Source of the DNA: Hexactinellida sp. DTS-2022
Lineage: Eukaryota > Porifera > Hexactinellida
DNA length: 64,000 nucleotides
Assembly (NCBI GenBank): GCA_028753945.1
Contig: JAPNXP010000001.1
Coordinates: 1,664,501-1,728,500 of the forward strand
Direction: 5' to 3'
The notes below the pieces were generated by a model. It was not told where the DNA came from and made no database searches. It saw nothing but the letters and a program-made list of their open reading frames with translations. This document shows positions 20,227-31,973 of this stretch, one piece after another (the stretch's first letter is position 1; each line of letters starts with the position of its first letter). The translations under genes were made by a program, and so were the position numbers.

Positions 20227-23200
20227 TTACTGTCTGTAGTTAGGATGGAAGTTTGCCTGGAACGGGGCCTGCCCCCTCAGGGCCCCCTGCTGCTGCTGCT
20301 GCTGCAGACCGAAGCTGGTCAGCAGGGCGGCCGCGGCGGCGGCACTATGTCCGATCGTGCCCGGGACCATGAAGCCACCGGGGGCGCCGGGCAACACGGG
20401 GGTGGGGGGGAGGCCAAATGTGGGCATGGGGGGTCTGGGTAGCTTGTCGAAGGAGAGAGGGCGCTGTTGCGAGTACCCCCCAGGCTGCACTGTTGCCGAG
20501 CCATAGGAGGAGCGAGAATGCCACTCCCCTGAAATTGCATGGTCCGAGGAGTCACGGTGCGGGTTCTTCCCACTGGAGTGCCTCTCCACGTACCGCTCGC
20601 TCTGCCGGCCGCCCGGGCCAGAGGACCCAGAGGGGGGGCCGGAGCGGGAGTCTGAATGCGACTTGTGGGATTGGGTCCCACTCATGGAGTGGCGCTCTGA
20701 TCGGGGATAGGAGTAGCGGTCTTGAGGGGAAGGGCTGTGCTCGCGCACCTTCTTGCTCTCGTAGACCCTCTCCCTGCTCTGGCCGGAGTGGCTCATGGAC
20801 CGCTGACTGTCCGTGTGTCTGGATGGGAAGCTGCGCCCTCTGTACGAGTGGCCACCGCGAGCAGAGTAGGGACGAGTGCCATGCGTAGAAAATGAATGGT
20901 TTTCAGACTCATTTCCCTCATAGTATTCGTCGGATTGTTTGGTGTATCGAGTGCCGCGAGGCGAGTGGCTGGAGTGCTGGGGATGATGAGTGCCTCTCTT
21001 CGCGTACGTGTCCGGCCTGAAAGCTTGAGCCGGAACAGACCCCTTGTGTTTGTCAGCTTCCTTCCACCTCTGATTATCCTCAGAGGGGTAGAACTGGCTG
21101 TGCGGGTCGTCCCGCACTCGCTTCTCTGAATAGTCTCTCCTCGGCTCTTCGAAGGGTCGCTTAATTGTCTGTCTAGGGACAGGCATATCTTCAAAGCGCT
21201 TTTTGGACTCCTTCAGTCTCCTCTCCTGATCAGCTGCTTGATTGAATCTCTCCTTTGCCTCCAATTCCTTCCTGTGCCTATCCTGTTGCTCGAGTTCAAA
21301 CCGCTTCTCTCTGTTTTGGTACTCTTTCAGCTTGATTTCCAGTTTAATTTTCTCTTCCTTTTGTTTCTGCTCAAGAATAATTAGCTCTTCCTGGAGATGA
21401 CTGAAGTTCTGCGCATCTTTATCGCGCTTAGCGAGGAGACGCTCGCGGTCAAGCAAAACCTTGGATTGCATTTCTTTTTCCTTCAACAATTCGCGTTCCC
21501 TCTTCTCCTTGGATCTCAGCGCCTCTTCTAGCATCAGTCTCTTCTCCCGCTCCGACTGCTCCCGTTCGTGCAGCTGTCTCTCTCTCTCGCGGAACTCCTG
21601 CTCCTTGGCCGCTTCTCTCTCGTGCATTTGTTTCAAGAGACGTTCCTTCTCGCGTTGTTCACGCTTCCTAATCTCGTTCTCGAGTTTCTCGTGCCTCCTG
21701 ATCTCCTCAACCATTCTCCTCTTGTCTTCATCTCTTCTGGACTTTTCGCCTTCGGGATCAAACGATCTCGGCCCGTGCATGCCAGTCCCCCGCATAGAGT
21801 GCTGCATCCTATTCGAGGGAAAGATCCCACGGCTGTACGCGGACTCATGATGGAGGCCACGCCCCCTGTAAGGGCCGTAGCTCTTATCAATCCCTCTTGA
21901 TGGCATCGGGTAATCCCTGCTGATAACACGGCGACGGTACGGGTCATTGGAATGCATCCCCCTGAAGCTAGGAGGGGGCGAAAATCGGTTTCGTCTGTCA
22001 ATGGAAATTCTTCGGTCACGAGGCGATGCGCTTCGATGGCTGCGCACGTCCCTGACCTCTCTCACCTGTCTGGCCGACGAGTAGTGAGTCCGACCGGAGC
22101 TCGAATGCTGCTCGTCCCGAACCCGGACTAACTTCTGCCCGGAATCTCCGCTTACAAGAATTATCCGGCGACCCTGAAAGTTGTCTCTTCTTCCTGGGCG
22201 ATTAGAATCCCCGCGATCAGAGTACTTATCTCTCTCGTCCAGTCTGCCCGATCTAGAAACAACATTGGGGAGAGTAGTCTTAGCAATTTCAACTGTTACC
22301 TGTTTCCCATCAATCTCTGAGTTATTGAGCTCTTCTATGCACTTGGCTGCTTCCTCGGGGCCACTCATTATAACATAACCGAAGAACTTGTTCTTTTCGC
22401 CAGATTTTGAAGCATTGGCTACGATTTTTGCTGATATAACATTGCCATGAGCCGTAAACTTATTTTTAAGCATACTGGCTCTAGTATCTTCTGAGAGATT
22501 GCTTATCCAGAGATTACACTTGGGATCCTGTTTCTTAACTTCTTTGAATTTTTCCACTTTTTCCTTTCGAATCACATTTTCAATTTCCAAGTTTTCTCCT
22601 CCAACATCGAGTACCACCTCGTCTTCGTTCGATTGATTGGAGGCTGGCTTCGTTTCTTTCCTTTCGTTCATTTCTTGAAGAACAACAGGGTAGTCTTCGT
22701 GCGACTCACAAGGGGAGATGGGCTCCTGTCCCTCCACGCGGAAATCTTCGCCCGATGAGTCAATGGGCTCCGTCTGCGGTTCTTCTCCCTGCGGTTCTCC
22801 CACTTCCATCTCCTGGTCCACGGGTTCATCTTCGTAGAGCAGGAGCTCAGGCTCACAGGGGAGGGACTCGTCTCCCTGAACCTCAACGAACTCGGTCATG
22901 TCCTGCTCATAGCTAACGCCATCGCCTGAGCAGAAATCTTCGAAATCTTCAGGATTTTCTCTGTCGCTAAGAACTTCGTACTCTGGGTTCTCCTGGGTTA
23001 GGATATCCTGGTCTCCGGTCTCAGACATGGAATCAATCTGCTCAAAGTAAGAATCATCAGTTTCATTAAACTGTTTCTGAGGTGCACCAGATTCCGACAG
23101 GTCTGTTATATCTCGCGGACTCGAGAAAGAGTCTCCCCTCTCTTCCTGGTCATCAGGAGCGTACGGTACCTTGTCCAGCTCCGGGGACCCCTGAGCAGAA

Positions 23201-23517
23201 TCGATATTCTCGTAGTCAGGGGACAGGAAGCCTGACTGGGAATACACGGGCTCATCTTCTTTGGAAGAATCAAATGTATCAATATTTTTAGGGCTTACTT
23301 TCTCAAAGTTTATTTCTTCATCAGTTATATCCTTATTCGGTGTTTCGGCAGGCATTTCTTGGCTCTCTTTTTTCAGATAAGCTTTCAGCCTGGTAATGAG
23401 AACGCCTTTGGTACCAGTTATTTTGAGGTTTCGTTTCGTCAATTCCTCACTAAGATCTTTCTTTGTTAGTAGGGACAAATTGTCACCATATGATATCGAG
23501 CTCCCAGAAGCTGCCAT
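20227..23517 (-). CDS. SAFB: SAFB/SLTM-like scaffold attachment factor
   Basis: Nuclear protein linking chromatin and RNA: a SAP motif binds AT-rich DNA, and an RRM binds RNA. 1096 residues. A SAP motif is at about 15-50 (LSLLTKKDLSEELTKRNLKI then GTKGVLITRLKAYLKK). A strongly acidic, Ser/Glu-rich region spans 60-310. The RRM at 334-414 has RNP2 LWISNL (336-341) and RNP1 NKFFGYVIM (376-384). Then come an Arg/Ser/Gly-rich stretch, a long Glu/Arg/Lys coiled coil at about 640-840 (many REKE/EREK turns), and a low-complexity Ser/Arg/Gly tail. The tail ends in a proline- and glycine-rich segment with a six-Gln run coded by CAG repeats near 20288. The order SAP, acidic, RRM, coiled coil, RGG/RS tail is that of the SAFB family; SAFB1, SAFB2 and SLTM cannot be told apart. 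Single exon. Confidence 0.88.
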   Translation of the reverse strand: MAASGSSISYGDNLSLLTKKDLSEELTKRNLKITGTKGVLITRLKAYLKKESQEMPAETPNKDITDEEINFEKVSPKNIDTFDSSKEDEPVYSQSGFLSPDYENIDSAQGSPELDKVPYAPDDQEERGDSFSSPRDITDLSESGAPQKQFNETDDSYFEQIDSMSETGDQDILTQENPEYEVLSDRENPEDFEDFCSGDGVSYEQDMTEFVEVQGDESLPCEPELLLYEDEPVDQEMEVGEPQGEEPQTEPIDSSGEDFRVEGQEPISPCESHEDYPVVLQEMNERKETKPASNQSNEDEVVLDVGGENLEIENVIRKEKVEKFKEVKKQDPKCNLWISNLSEDTRASMLKNKFTAHGNVISAKIVANASKSGEKNKFFGYVIMSGPEEAAKCIEELNNSEIDGKQVTVEIAKTTLPNVVSRSGRLDERDKYSDRGDSNRPGRRDNFQGRRIILVSGDSGQKLVRVRDEQHSSSGRTHYSSARQVREVRDVRSHRSASPRDRRISIDRRNRFSPPPSFRGMHSNDPYRRRVISRDYPMPSRGIDKSYGPYRGRGLHHESAYSRGIFPSNRMQHSMRGTGMHGPRSFDPEGEKSRRDEDKRRMVEEIRRHEKLENEIRKREQREKERLLKQMHEREAAKEQEFRERERQLHEREQSEREKRLMLEEALRSKEKRERELLKEKEMQSKVLLDRERLLAKRDKDAQNFSHLQEELIILEQKQKEEKIKLEIKLKEYQNREKRFELEQQDRHRKELEAKERFNQAADQERRLKESKKRFEDMPVPRQTIKRPFEEPRRDYSEKRVRDDPHSQFYPSEDNQRWKEADKHKGSVPAQAFRPDTYAKRGTHHPQHSSHSPRGTRYTKQSDEYYEGNESENHSFSTHGTRPYSARGGHSYRGRSFPSRHTDSQRSMSHSGQSRERVYESKKVREHSPSPQDRYSYPRSERHSMSGTQSHKSHSDSRSGPPSGSSGPGGRQSERYVERHSSGKNPHRDSSDHAISGEWHSRSSYGSATVQPGGYSQQRPLSFDKLPRPPMPTFGLPPTPVLPGAPGGFMVPGTIGHSAAAAAALLTSFGLQQQQQQGALRGQAPFQANFHPNYRQ

Positions 23518-24749
23518 GGATGCTCGTTTGCTTAGTTAGCTATAAGTAACTCCAATAGAAACACACCAATAAATTCACTAGATTCAATTATATTAACTAA
23601 ACCCAGCTAGCAGGGATCTTCGCTTAATATTGGCTCAGGAAAGGAGAGATTATATTTAGATTGAATCCCGCTTGAGGGACAACTTTACAGTCTTAAGTCA
23701 AATATCCCAACTTTGATATATAGAGACTTGAGTACACTAATAGTTTTTTCCGATAAAACATATCGTAACGAAAAATTAATTTGTTTTCCATGCGTCCTGC
23801 AGGGTCAAGGACTGTCTTGGTACTATGGATATTCTGTTAAACTAATGGTTACCATATTTATTACTATACTACTAAGTGAAGTTGTAGATTCAACGATTAT
23901 ATACAATTCGACAAAATGACACAGTGACAACTTAATGAACGTATGTAGTGATTGAAGATTCTTCATAAAATAAACTTTCTTCTCAGTAGTATAATTTGAA
24001 TAGGTAAATGTTTAGGAATTTTATAAAATTTTGGAAAACCTTCCCTTCATAACCTAGTCATGGGGATTTTGTAATCTGTATTCTCGCATAAATGATATTA
24101 TGCTCTGCGAAGATACGCACACAAAATAAATTTATATAAAATAAAATAAAAATAAATTCTGTATCTAACTTGGAAATTAGTTTAAATTAGTATCTTAGTA
24201 TTATTAATAATAAATAGAAGTTTTAATGGAAATATTGTATTCCTCAAGTTTTGATCTGTCTCAACAACTCGAATTGTATTGAAGGAGAAATAATAAAATC
24301 CTGCATCTTCTATATAAACTGAGTTGCCAGGTGTTTACACGTGAGAAGAATTGCTAAGTTAGGAATTAGAGTCAGACAGGATTCAATCCGGATACAAACT
24401 GAAATAGTCACTCTGGTACTTGCATCAATTACAAAACTCATTAAGCAGTCTCGTAAAACTAATGTGAAACTCCAAACATCTGTTTGAGAGATGATGGCTA
24501 CAGTTCAACTTCACTCCGGCTGTACACACCTTTTCTCAAATACTGCAGTATGTATTAGCAAAGAAATGGTTTGAAATAAGTGAGTGACATTGTCAGTAGG
24601 CAATTATTCGACTGTCAGAGAGAGAAGGTTCTTCAATTTCTGTGAGAAGAAAGATACCTAAAAATGAAACATATCAGGAGTCTTAATACTCATCAATTGA
24701 GCAAATGTCCCTTTAACTGCCTGGCAAATTAAACAACCCAGCAAGAGAA
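23518..24749. other. SAFB-like upstream region and spacer
   Basis: CTTAGTTAGC at 23531-23540 (AGCTAACTAAG on the gene strand) lies 14 bases before the SAFB-like ATG. The rest is AT-rich with no gene or clear repeat. Confidence 0.4.
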
Positions 24750-24992
24750 CAGTGGCGGCGCTGGAGGCTCGCCACTGCCTGGGGCACACTTCCGTAGCAT
24801 CGCATTTTAGATTGCATTCATCCTACGTAATTAACTACATTTAAATATTGTTAGCCACATAGCAGGGATGTTTCGAAGATGCTCCACCCGTTGGTTATTT
24901 CTAAACGGGTCATCAAACACACTAAACGCATACAGCCAAACTCGAATGTAGATACACACAATGTCTTGCCAACACCCTTGGCGGCGCCACTG
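24750..24992. repeat. hAT-like MITE with CAGTGGCGGCGC termini
   Basis: The left end CAGTGGCGGCGCTGGAGG pairs with the right end CCTTGGCGGCGCCACTG. I find no matching 8-bp duplication in the flanks, so the copy may be old. The inside is not coding. Confidence 0.55.
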
Positions 24993-27064
24993 GTGTCAAT
25001 ACAAATTTGAGTTGTGTATTTCATCATTCCTTTACAAGGGACATATCTATTTTGAAATAATTATCCCAATTGCTATTAATTCTTCAAATCATTAAGTAAA
25101 CATAAAGATAGAGAAAAAAGTTTCGATAATTCTAGGAGTGGAATTTGTTCAAACTGGATGGACTATAGATAATATTATTCATTCATTTGTTCTTCAAAAG
25201 CATAGCGAAATAGTATCAACAATTATTTGGTAAATTATGAACTATCTCAACTAAACAGTGTACAATGCACATAGATTGCGACAAGTTCATTCAGTGATAA
25301 ATTAATTTGTATCAGCAAACAAGCATCCAGTTGACCACCTGATATAACGGACAACGCTACCAATAGTAAATCAGAGAGTTCATGTGTTAGTAGGGGTGTC
25401 TGGGATGTGTAGATTCCGCCATCTCTAACATAAATACCAACTAACAGTGGCTAAATCCACGGGCGCATTCATATACTTCCCAGCAACTCTCGTGGACAGT
25501 AGGAATTAGAGTGGGCTAAGCTTCTATAATTATATAACGATAGAATATGCTTGATGACGTGTGTGACTTATTGTGAGTCGCTGTAATTTAAAACTCGAAT
25601 TAAGTATAAGCTGAGACGATCTATGGTCCATTAGAACTAGATTCAACATTGTATTAAGAAATATCAAATACAGGACAATTTGTCTTTACCTTGTATGTCA
25701 ATAAACACTCTAATAACTTCAATGAAAATTTATTCAAACTACCGTGACTTCATCAAATAATTGATTATTGAAAGGCCACAAAAAGAATATTAAAGGAAGG
25801 CGTTCGGCAAATAAAATGGCTTAGTTAGTTATAAAATAAAATACAGAGCACAAGAAACACAAAGTACTGCATTCCCATTTCACTGAATAGCTTCCACTAA
25901 TTATTTCCGGTTATAGTAAGCGCTGTAAAAGTAGGATTTAATTAGTCAAATAAATTGCGATACCTTCTTGAGTTAGAAGTAAATGGAATAAATGGCAATG
26001 CCAAGTGAAGTAAATGCATGCATTGAACCAGAACCGAATATTGAACAAATGTCATAAGAATTAGTATAATACCAGCTATTTATTTAATCCTGCATCCTGG
26101 AAGTTGGGCATCTCCACACATGAAGCATCGCATTGATGAAAATAAAATTGTAAATAATGTATAATTGGCTACATTACCCATACTGAATTACAAAGTACGT
26201 ATGAAGGATCGTGGTATACTTATGATAAATTAGAAAACTCGAACATTATTAAATGAACAACAGTATGGGAATAATGAAAGGTCCGATTAACTGCATACTC
26301 TACGCATTAACCGAAATAATTAATTCAACCAATGTAGTGGTTTCATGATGCACGTGGTTTGGATTCATTCTAATAATAAGAGTTGTTTTAAGGAGAAATA
26401 ATTTCATTATATATCGTCAAGAATATACTACATTTAGTCGCAAAACCGCAGGAGTAATAAGATAATTTCATGATTAGTCTGGTATTCTGTTTCGCTTTTA
26501 ATTTATGGATTCATCGGACTGACCTTGTATCTTTAATTCTATATCACTTGGGTATATATCAATGGTTGATACCATAGAGTATGAAGAATAAATATATCTC
26601 CCACAATTGAGTAGTATTTGAATACACTTCTGAGTTCAACATAGGTCGAGGATAATTGTACCATGGATCAGAAGTTAAAAGTATTTGTTTGGAAAATTGT
26701 TGGAAATATTGTCAACTGGCTAAATGACTCCAGGGGACTACTGTCACTACTCCAATAATATTATTAAACATTTGTTATAAAATCTGCTCAATTACGTAAC
26801 ATTGAGATAATTAAAATAAAATATTATCCAAATTATTTCGGAAATACGGTGGCTAGCGGGATTTTATTTTATTTTTTATTATTCAATGATATACTTGAAG
26901 TATATGTATACTTCATACATTTATTATGCTAAGTCAAACAACAAATAATACTGTTGTATCCTGCAATAGATTCACAAGGCAATGTCCAACGTAATTAATT
27001 GATCAAGTCAAACTCAAAATTTATGTAATGAATTAATCTAAGAGAGAAAAGTTGGGACAGATGG
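24993..27064. other. AT-rich spacer, nothing recognised
   Basis: About 2 kb of AT-rich DNA without long open frames, tandem repeats or recognisable element ends. Confidence 0.45.
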
Positions 27065-27518
27065 CATACCTGCCAATCGTACAGGGATTTTAACGTTCTG
27101 TACGGGCGTACAGGAATTTATTAAATGTAGAGGAATTTAGATGGGACAAAATTACTGATTTTGAGTCTAATGATACCTAAAAAATGTCTACACCCTAAAA
27201 ATGTAACATTTTGTTTTGTGTAAATTAACAGTTCCTATTCAAGCGTACAGGGATTCCCTGTACAGTCTATATAATTAAATTTTTTCCTTTCTAAAGTGAT
27301 TAATTTGGTTTATGTCAACCAAATATATAAAACATGATATTGACAATGCATGCTTGGTTAGTGTGATTCCTTTTAGTGTACGTAGGTGTACAGGGATTTC
27401 AATGACTAGCGAGCGCAGCGAGCGAGAAAAATTTTCTGGTGTGCAGGGATTTTGGCCAATGTACAGGGAAAATTGGAGCCCTGTACAGGGATATGACTCA
27501 AATAGGTTGGCAGGTATG
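27065..27518. repeat. hAT-like element with TACAGGGATTT words
   Basis: Ends are CATACCTGCCAATCG and GGTTGGCAGGTATG (complementary over CATACCTGCCAA). Inside, the word TACAGGGAT or a close variant occurs about seven times in both orientations, with a palindrome CTAGCGAGCGCAGCGAGCG near 27408. The flanks AGATGG and AGACGG could be an imperfect target duplication. Confidence 0.6.
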
Positions 27519-29330
27519 TAGACGGGGTAATAAATTGTAATTTATTTAATATTGAAAATTACAATTGTTATTATACGTATAAATATTGTAATTAAAAATC
27601 GGCGTACTCTTATTTTGAGCCAATAGTAAGGAAATTTGACTAACTTACATACTCTTGCCATGCAGCATGTGTGCTATCATTTGCTAGTTCACCAAACAAT
27701 CCCCGTGGACAGGGGCTGAGCCTTATACTAATCAGATAAGGTTGGGATGAGAGAGTGAGAGAGTGCTATTGAGGTCAGGAAGATTCATTCTGTCTGTCAA
27801 GTGAGAGCGGTTCGATCTCGCTGGGCTGAATCAATCTGAATCAATAATTCTCAAAAAAAATATTTAACTAAATTAAAAATAATACAGTAAACCTCGTTAG
27901 TACGAACACTATTTTAGTTCTTTTCAAAGCCGTTTCAATATAAATGCACGAATTCCGGTAAGACGAAGGTATTTTGACGGTCCCCTGGTGTTCGTAGTAA
28001 CGAGGTTCTTCTGTATAAATCATATGCATTACAAAAAAAACAGACTTTCCCCCCTTCGAGATTTTGGAGCAAGTATGAGTAACATAGGAAAAATTTGCAG
28101 GGGAAAAAGCGCTATGTCCTCGTTGGACAAGGCCTAATGTACTCATTAATGACTGTTACTTAACTAGTAATACAATAAATTAATTACACTATAAAATGGC
28201 TCTTAAATAATTGGGCTGCTAAATAATTACCAAGTAAGGTCAAGTATGCCCCCCCCCCCCGTGGAAGCTTTCTAGCTAATATAATTAAAGTTATAAGAAT
28301 GAAACCACACAACAAACGCAAAGCGGTTGTGTCTGACGTCTGCCGCAAAGCGACCTAGAAGCGAAGCGCGCTAGTTAATGTAAATTAGAATATTTTGAAC
28401 TGTTAATTCAGTTTACGTGGCTTGTAGTCCGGAAACAAAAATTCTAAAAAACAAATGAGAAAGAGGGGCAGGTGACATTTCAGAAATCAGTGGATATCTT
28501 TCCACATAACTCTCTAACAGATCTGCAGAACGGATTCTTACAGCCACAAGGAAACTTGTGATTTCAAAATCCCAATTGACTTAAGGTCGCTTAAGTGACC
28601 TGCCCAGTTTAATCAAAATTTTCTTTCTTTCCATGAATGTAATCTCGCCTAAGCAGCAAAGGAAAGTGGCATCTTTGACATGACGAGATTTTCTAGTTTC
28701 AAAAGAAAAACAGTTTAGCAACTGCATTGCAAGTCTGAGATCGCAATAAATCATATGTCCAGATTTTATCATAACTGACTCACTGCGCCTTACAGCAACA
28801 CTTAATACTAAAGCTGAGGCAATGGCAAACTGAGCGGTGGGAAATCCGCTTAATTGGGATACATTAGTTCATTAGTTCTAAGAGGGTAGTCCCGATTACA
28901 TAGGTATATTAATACGTATTGTTAATACAATATTTTTACAATCCCAGCGTAAATACTGGTGTATAGAGAATGGAATGATCGGAGTGTGTAACTAAAATAA
29001 TTTGAAGTTCACTAAGAGAATATACATATTAATGTATTTAGCACTCTGTGTGTAAGAAATTAAAAATCCACATAACGAGTTAATGCGTAATTAGAGATAT
29101 GCACGATTATAGAAAGGATTATTAGCGAGAAGTTACTATACTGAGCAGTAAATGTAAACTAATATTATTATATCGATTAATTTAAATGATCATTAACATT
29201 ATTTCTTACAAGAGATAGAAGATTATATTAAACATAAATCTATAAGACAATTTCAATAACAGAATAAGTGGAATGGATTTAAGTCTGTAAAGTTGCTTTC
29301 ATATTATAATTAAGAAGTGTTAACGAATAT
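27519..29330. other. Spacer downstream of CHK1
   Basis: It contains the MITE listed separately at 27895-28013, a run of C at 28248-28260, and a patch of GC-rich sub-repeats (CGCAAAGCG, GCGAAGCGCGC) at 28318-28375 that resemble the hairpin words of the Helitron-like tails. No gene is seen. Confidence 0.4.
27895..28013. repeat. Tigger/pogo-like MITE
   Basis: A 119-bp element with ends CAGTAAACCTCGTTAGTACG and TAACGAGGTTCTTCTG, flanked by TA on both sides. The internal GTCCCCTGGTGTTCG block is typical of pogo-type MITEs. Confidence 0.65.
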
Positions 29331-30680
29331 CTAATCGGAAGGGCTATTGACCGCTCGTTCAATTAATTTAAATTTCCGTTTAAACTCCAATGCATCTCCT
29401 TTAGTTCTTCTAAAATCCACCATAGTTTTAAATTCCTCAAAACTGTAAAGTAACATGTTAAACTGTAATGGTTGACCTTTGGTATCAATAGTTAGTATAC
29501 GTAGGCATGCATTAGCGTGATCTAAAGTTGATCTGGAATCAATTCTAAGTTCAGATAGAATCTTAGTCAAGGAACTAATGGTAGACTGCAAGTCAGAATA
29601 AAAGAAAAAACGAGTTAGTCGCTTGGTAAGTGGGTTAGACGCAGAACTTTGGGCAGACGGTTGTGTTTGTGTAACGAATTGAGACCCTAGATAAATCTCA
29701 TCAAAATCAATAGGCTGAGAGAGGAAAGCTCCCTTTTGGAAGCAAAATTCGGGATTGTGCTCAGGAGACATCAAGGTAGTTGGCTGTGTACAAGGAAATG
29801 ATATAAGAGACCTATCGCAATCAAGATAGCTAGAAACACTATGTTTAATCGAACAACTAGGTATTTTCTCTGTAAACCAAGAGAGTTGTTTTATTTCTCC
29901 TATTTTCAGTCTAGCATTAGGATCAATAGATAGAATACCTTGAAAAATAGAAAGAACATCGTTTTCAAGACTGCCCCAAATCTGGCTATGTGAATATTTT
30001 CCTTCAGCCCAATTTGTGAAATTAGGATCTCTGTTAGTAGGTTCATCCCAGGGCAACTGTCCAAACATTAGAGTGAATAGGACAATACCACTTGACCATA
30101 ATTCAGCAGGCTGAGCGTGGTAAGAAAGTCTCAGTACTTCTGGAGCGACATAGCAAATAGTTCCACATCGTCTTGTAAGTCGACGTTCCTTGCCTTGGAA
30201 CCGAAACATCGTAGCTAAACCAAAATCACAAATTTTTAGGACATCTTGTGAGTCAAAGAGTATATTTTCCGGCTTAATATCTCTATGCGTAATACCCCTA
30301 GAATGAATGTACTCTATGCCTGTAAGAAGTTGAGAAAAATAAAATCGTGCTTGGGTACGAGGCACTCCAACATCGGGTTCTATTCTGTCAAACAATTCTC
30401 CCCCAGACACATACTCCAGGAAGATATATATTTTCTCTGGTCCTTTTCTCATTCCAAGGAAACGTATAATATTCTTACATTTTAATGCTCTGTGAATCGT
30501 AACCTCCTTTTTGACAAAAGTATCAATTTCGCTTGGATTGTCAACAGATTCAAAATTTATTGTTTTAACAGCGATACAATCTTGTTTTTTATTTTTAGCC
30601 AATTTAACCTCTCCATAAGCCCCTTCGCCTAAGGTCTGTACAAAGTCCCAACCTTCAATGAAGTGTTCAGCACTGGCCAT
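29331..30680 (-). CDS. CHEK1: Checkpoint kinase 1
   Basis: CHK1 is the nuclear Ser/Thr kinase activated by ATR at stalled replication forks. 449 residues (human 476). The N-terminus WDFVQTLGEGAYGEVKLA (11-28) is diagnostic, with loop GEGAYG 18-23 and Lys39. ELFDRIEPDVGVP (95-107) is the CHK1-specific block; HRDIKPEN 132-139 holds the catalytic Asp134; DFG is at 152-154 and CGTICYVAPE at 172-181. The regulatory tail has a cluster of SQ/TQ sites: TQ 298, SQ 321, SQ 333, TQ 337 and TQ 339. Ser321 (FLSQP) aligns with human Ser345 (FSQP). The C-terminal KA1 domain runs about 350-445, with LTKRLTRFF and VDFRRTKGDALEFKRKF. Single exon. No break is seen, so activation by ATR and autoinhibition by KA1 are expected from the family. 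Confidence 0.97.
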   Translation of the reverse strand: MASAEHFIEGWDFVQTLGEGAYGEVKLAKNKKQDCIAVKTINFESVDNPSEIDTFVKKEVTIHRALKCKNIIRFLGMRKGPEKIYIFLEYVSGGELFDRIEPDVGVPRTQARFYFSQLLTGIEYIHSRGITHRDIKPENILFDSQDVLKICDFGLATMFRFQGKERRLTRRCGTICYVAPEVLRLSYHAQPAELWSSGIVLFTLMFGQLPWDEPTNRDPNFTNWAEGKYSHSQIWGSLENDVLSIFQGILSIDPNARLKIGEIKQLSWFTEKIPSCSIKHSVSSYLDCDRSLISFPCTQPTTLMSPEHNPEFCFQKGAFLSQPIDFDEIYLGSQFVTQTQPSAQSSASNPLTKRLTRFFFYSDLQSTISSLTKILSELRIDSRSTLDHANACLRILTIDTKGQPLQFNMLLYSFEEFKTMVDFRRTKGDALEFKRKFKLIERAVNSPSD

Positions 30681-31469
30681 CCAATGTATTATTACTCTAA
30701 ATTGATGTTTAAATACCGAAGTATTTGAACCTAAAGACCGGCTAGCTGACTATGTCCCAAAATCCCCTGCTAAATAGCACAATTTCAGGAGAAATGGACA
30801 AATATCACAAGCTAACTTAACCATGTAAAAAGTTGTCACTGCTTAATTAAACAAATATTTGTAGCTATTAGCTAAGATAGCATGTGGTCTAACAATAGCA
30901 GCAAAATAGGGATCGATAACAATAATAAGCTATTTGTTTCAAGGATTACTGGTTTTCTAAGCGATCGACCACTTCTCGACACATTTTAATAATCTACTTT
31001 AGTGATGATTATATACCTGTTATAAGTTAAAATATAATGGGCTTTTGCATAGAATTAGAAATCGTACAAACTTTCACCTCCATACTCCTATACTATCTCA
31101 GAACCAAAAATCCTGACGTAAGTATGATTAAAATATTTTTTACCATTTGTCTGACTTTTAAAAAATCTAATCGGTTTCAGAAAGATCGAAAAAAGATGCA
31201 GACGTAAACTTAGTCAGTCTATTGATATAAAATTATAATAGTTATTATAAATAGCTAGAGAACCAATTTCTGGAAAAATTATGGAACAAAGGTTCAGAAT
31301 ACTGAGAAAATTTTCCTAAATTTTCTGTTAAAATAACAATGTTAAATGTATTAATGTTGTAGTTATCCCTGTAACTCAAGTAAAGAGTAACAAATTTGGT
31401 GAATTAATAACTTTATCTATCCTATTTCCTGCCTGCATAGAGAACAAAATATCCATTATGAGTACCAAA
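30681..31469. other. CHK1 upstream region
   Basis: AT-rich DNA without open frames or recognisable repeats; it includes the CHK1 promoter side. Confidence 0.4.
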
Positions 31470-31789
31470 CAGGGGTTTATCTAGGATTTTCGTGGCTGGC
31501 ACTTTATTATGGAGGTATAAATTTTCCGGCACCTAAAGGTATTAGCCATAATACATAATCAGTATAATTCAATGATACGGCATTATTTTAAGGAGGTAAA
31601 TTGCAAGGGTGCACAAACATTTGTTTATCCAAGCATTTCTGGACCAGAAAATCTGGCCATACACCCGGCACGTCACCTAATTAAGTGCCAATCCGGCACC
31701 TAAATCGAATCGCAATTCACGCACTTTTTCACCACAACTGATGCCTGGCCGGCACCTAAAAGTGGGCCAGGCACCTAGATAAACCCCTG
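31470..31789. repeat. hAT MITE with perfect 8-bp target duplication
   Basis: A 320-bp element from CAGGGGTTTATCTAGG to CCTAGATAAACCCCTG. Both flanks are GTACCAAA (31462-31469 and 31790-31797), the 8-bp duplication of hAT transposases. The word GGCACCTA or GGCAC recurs about six times inside. Confidence 0.85.
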
Positions 31790-31808
31790 GTACCAAAGTA
31801 ATAGTATA

Positions 31809-31973
31809 CAGTGGAGTTGCTTTATTAGCTACTCCCCTATTAGCAAATATATATTATAATATTGCTATATTAGCAACCGCTTTTCGGGTCCCAAACGTGA
31901 TAATACTGTTAATTTAATTCCCCTATTAGCAACCAGATTTAGTGGCAAACCCGAGTTAAAGCAACTCCACTTG
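31809..31973. repeat. mariner-type MITE with CAGTGGAGTTGC ends
   Basis: 165 bp with TIRs AGTGGAGTTGCTTTA and TAAAGCAACTCCACT, between TA dinucleotides. Inside are CCCCTATTAGCAA words on both sides. Decayed relatives lie at about 11130 and 51360. Confidence 0.75.

Noticed and set aside
27780-27830. tRNA-like B-box GGTTCGATCTC
   Set aside because: No matching A-box or cloverleaf could be formed around it.
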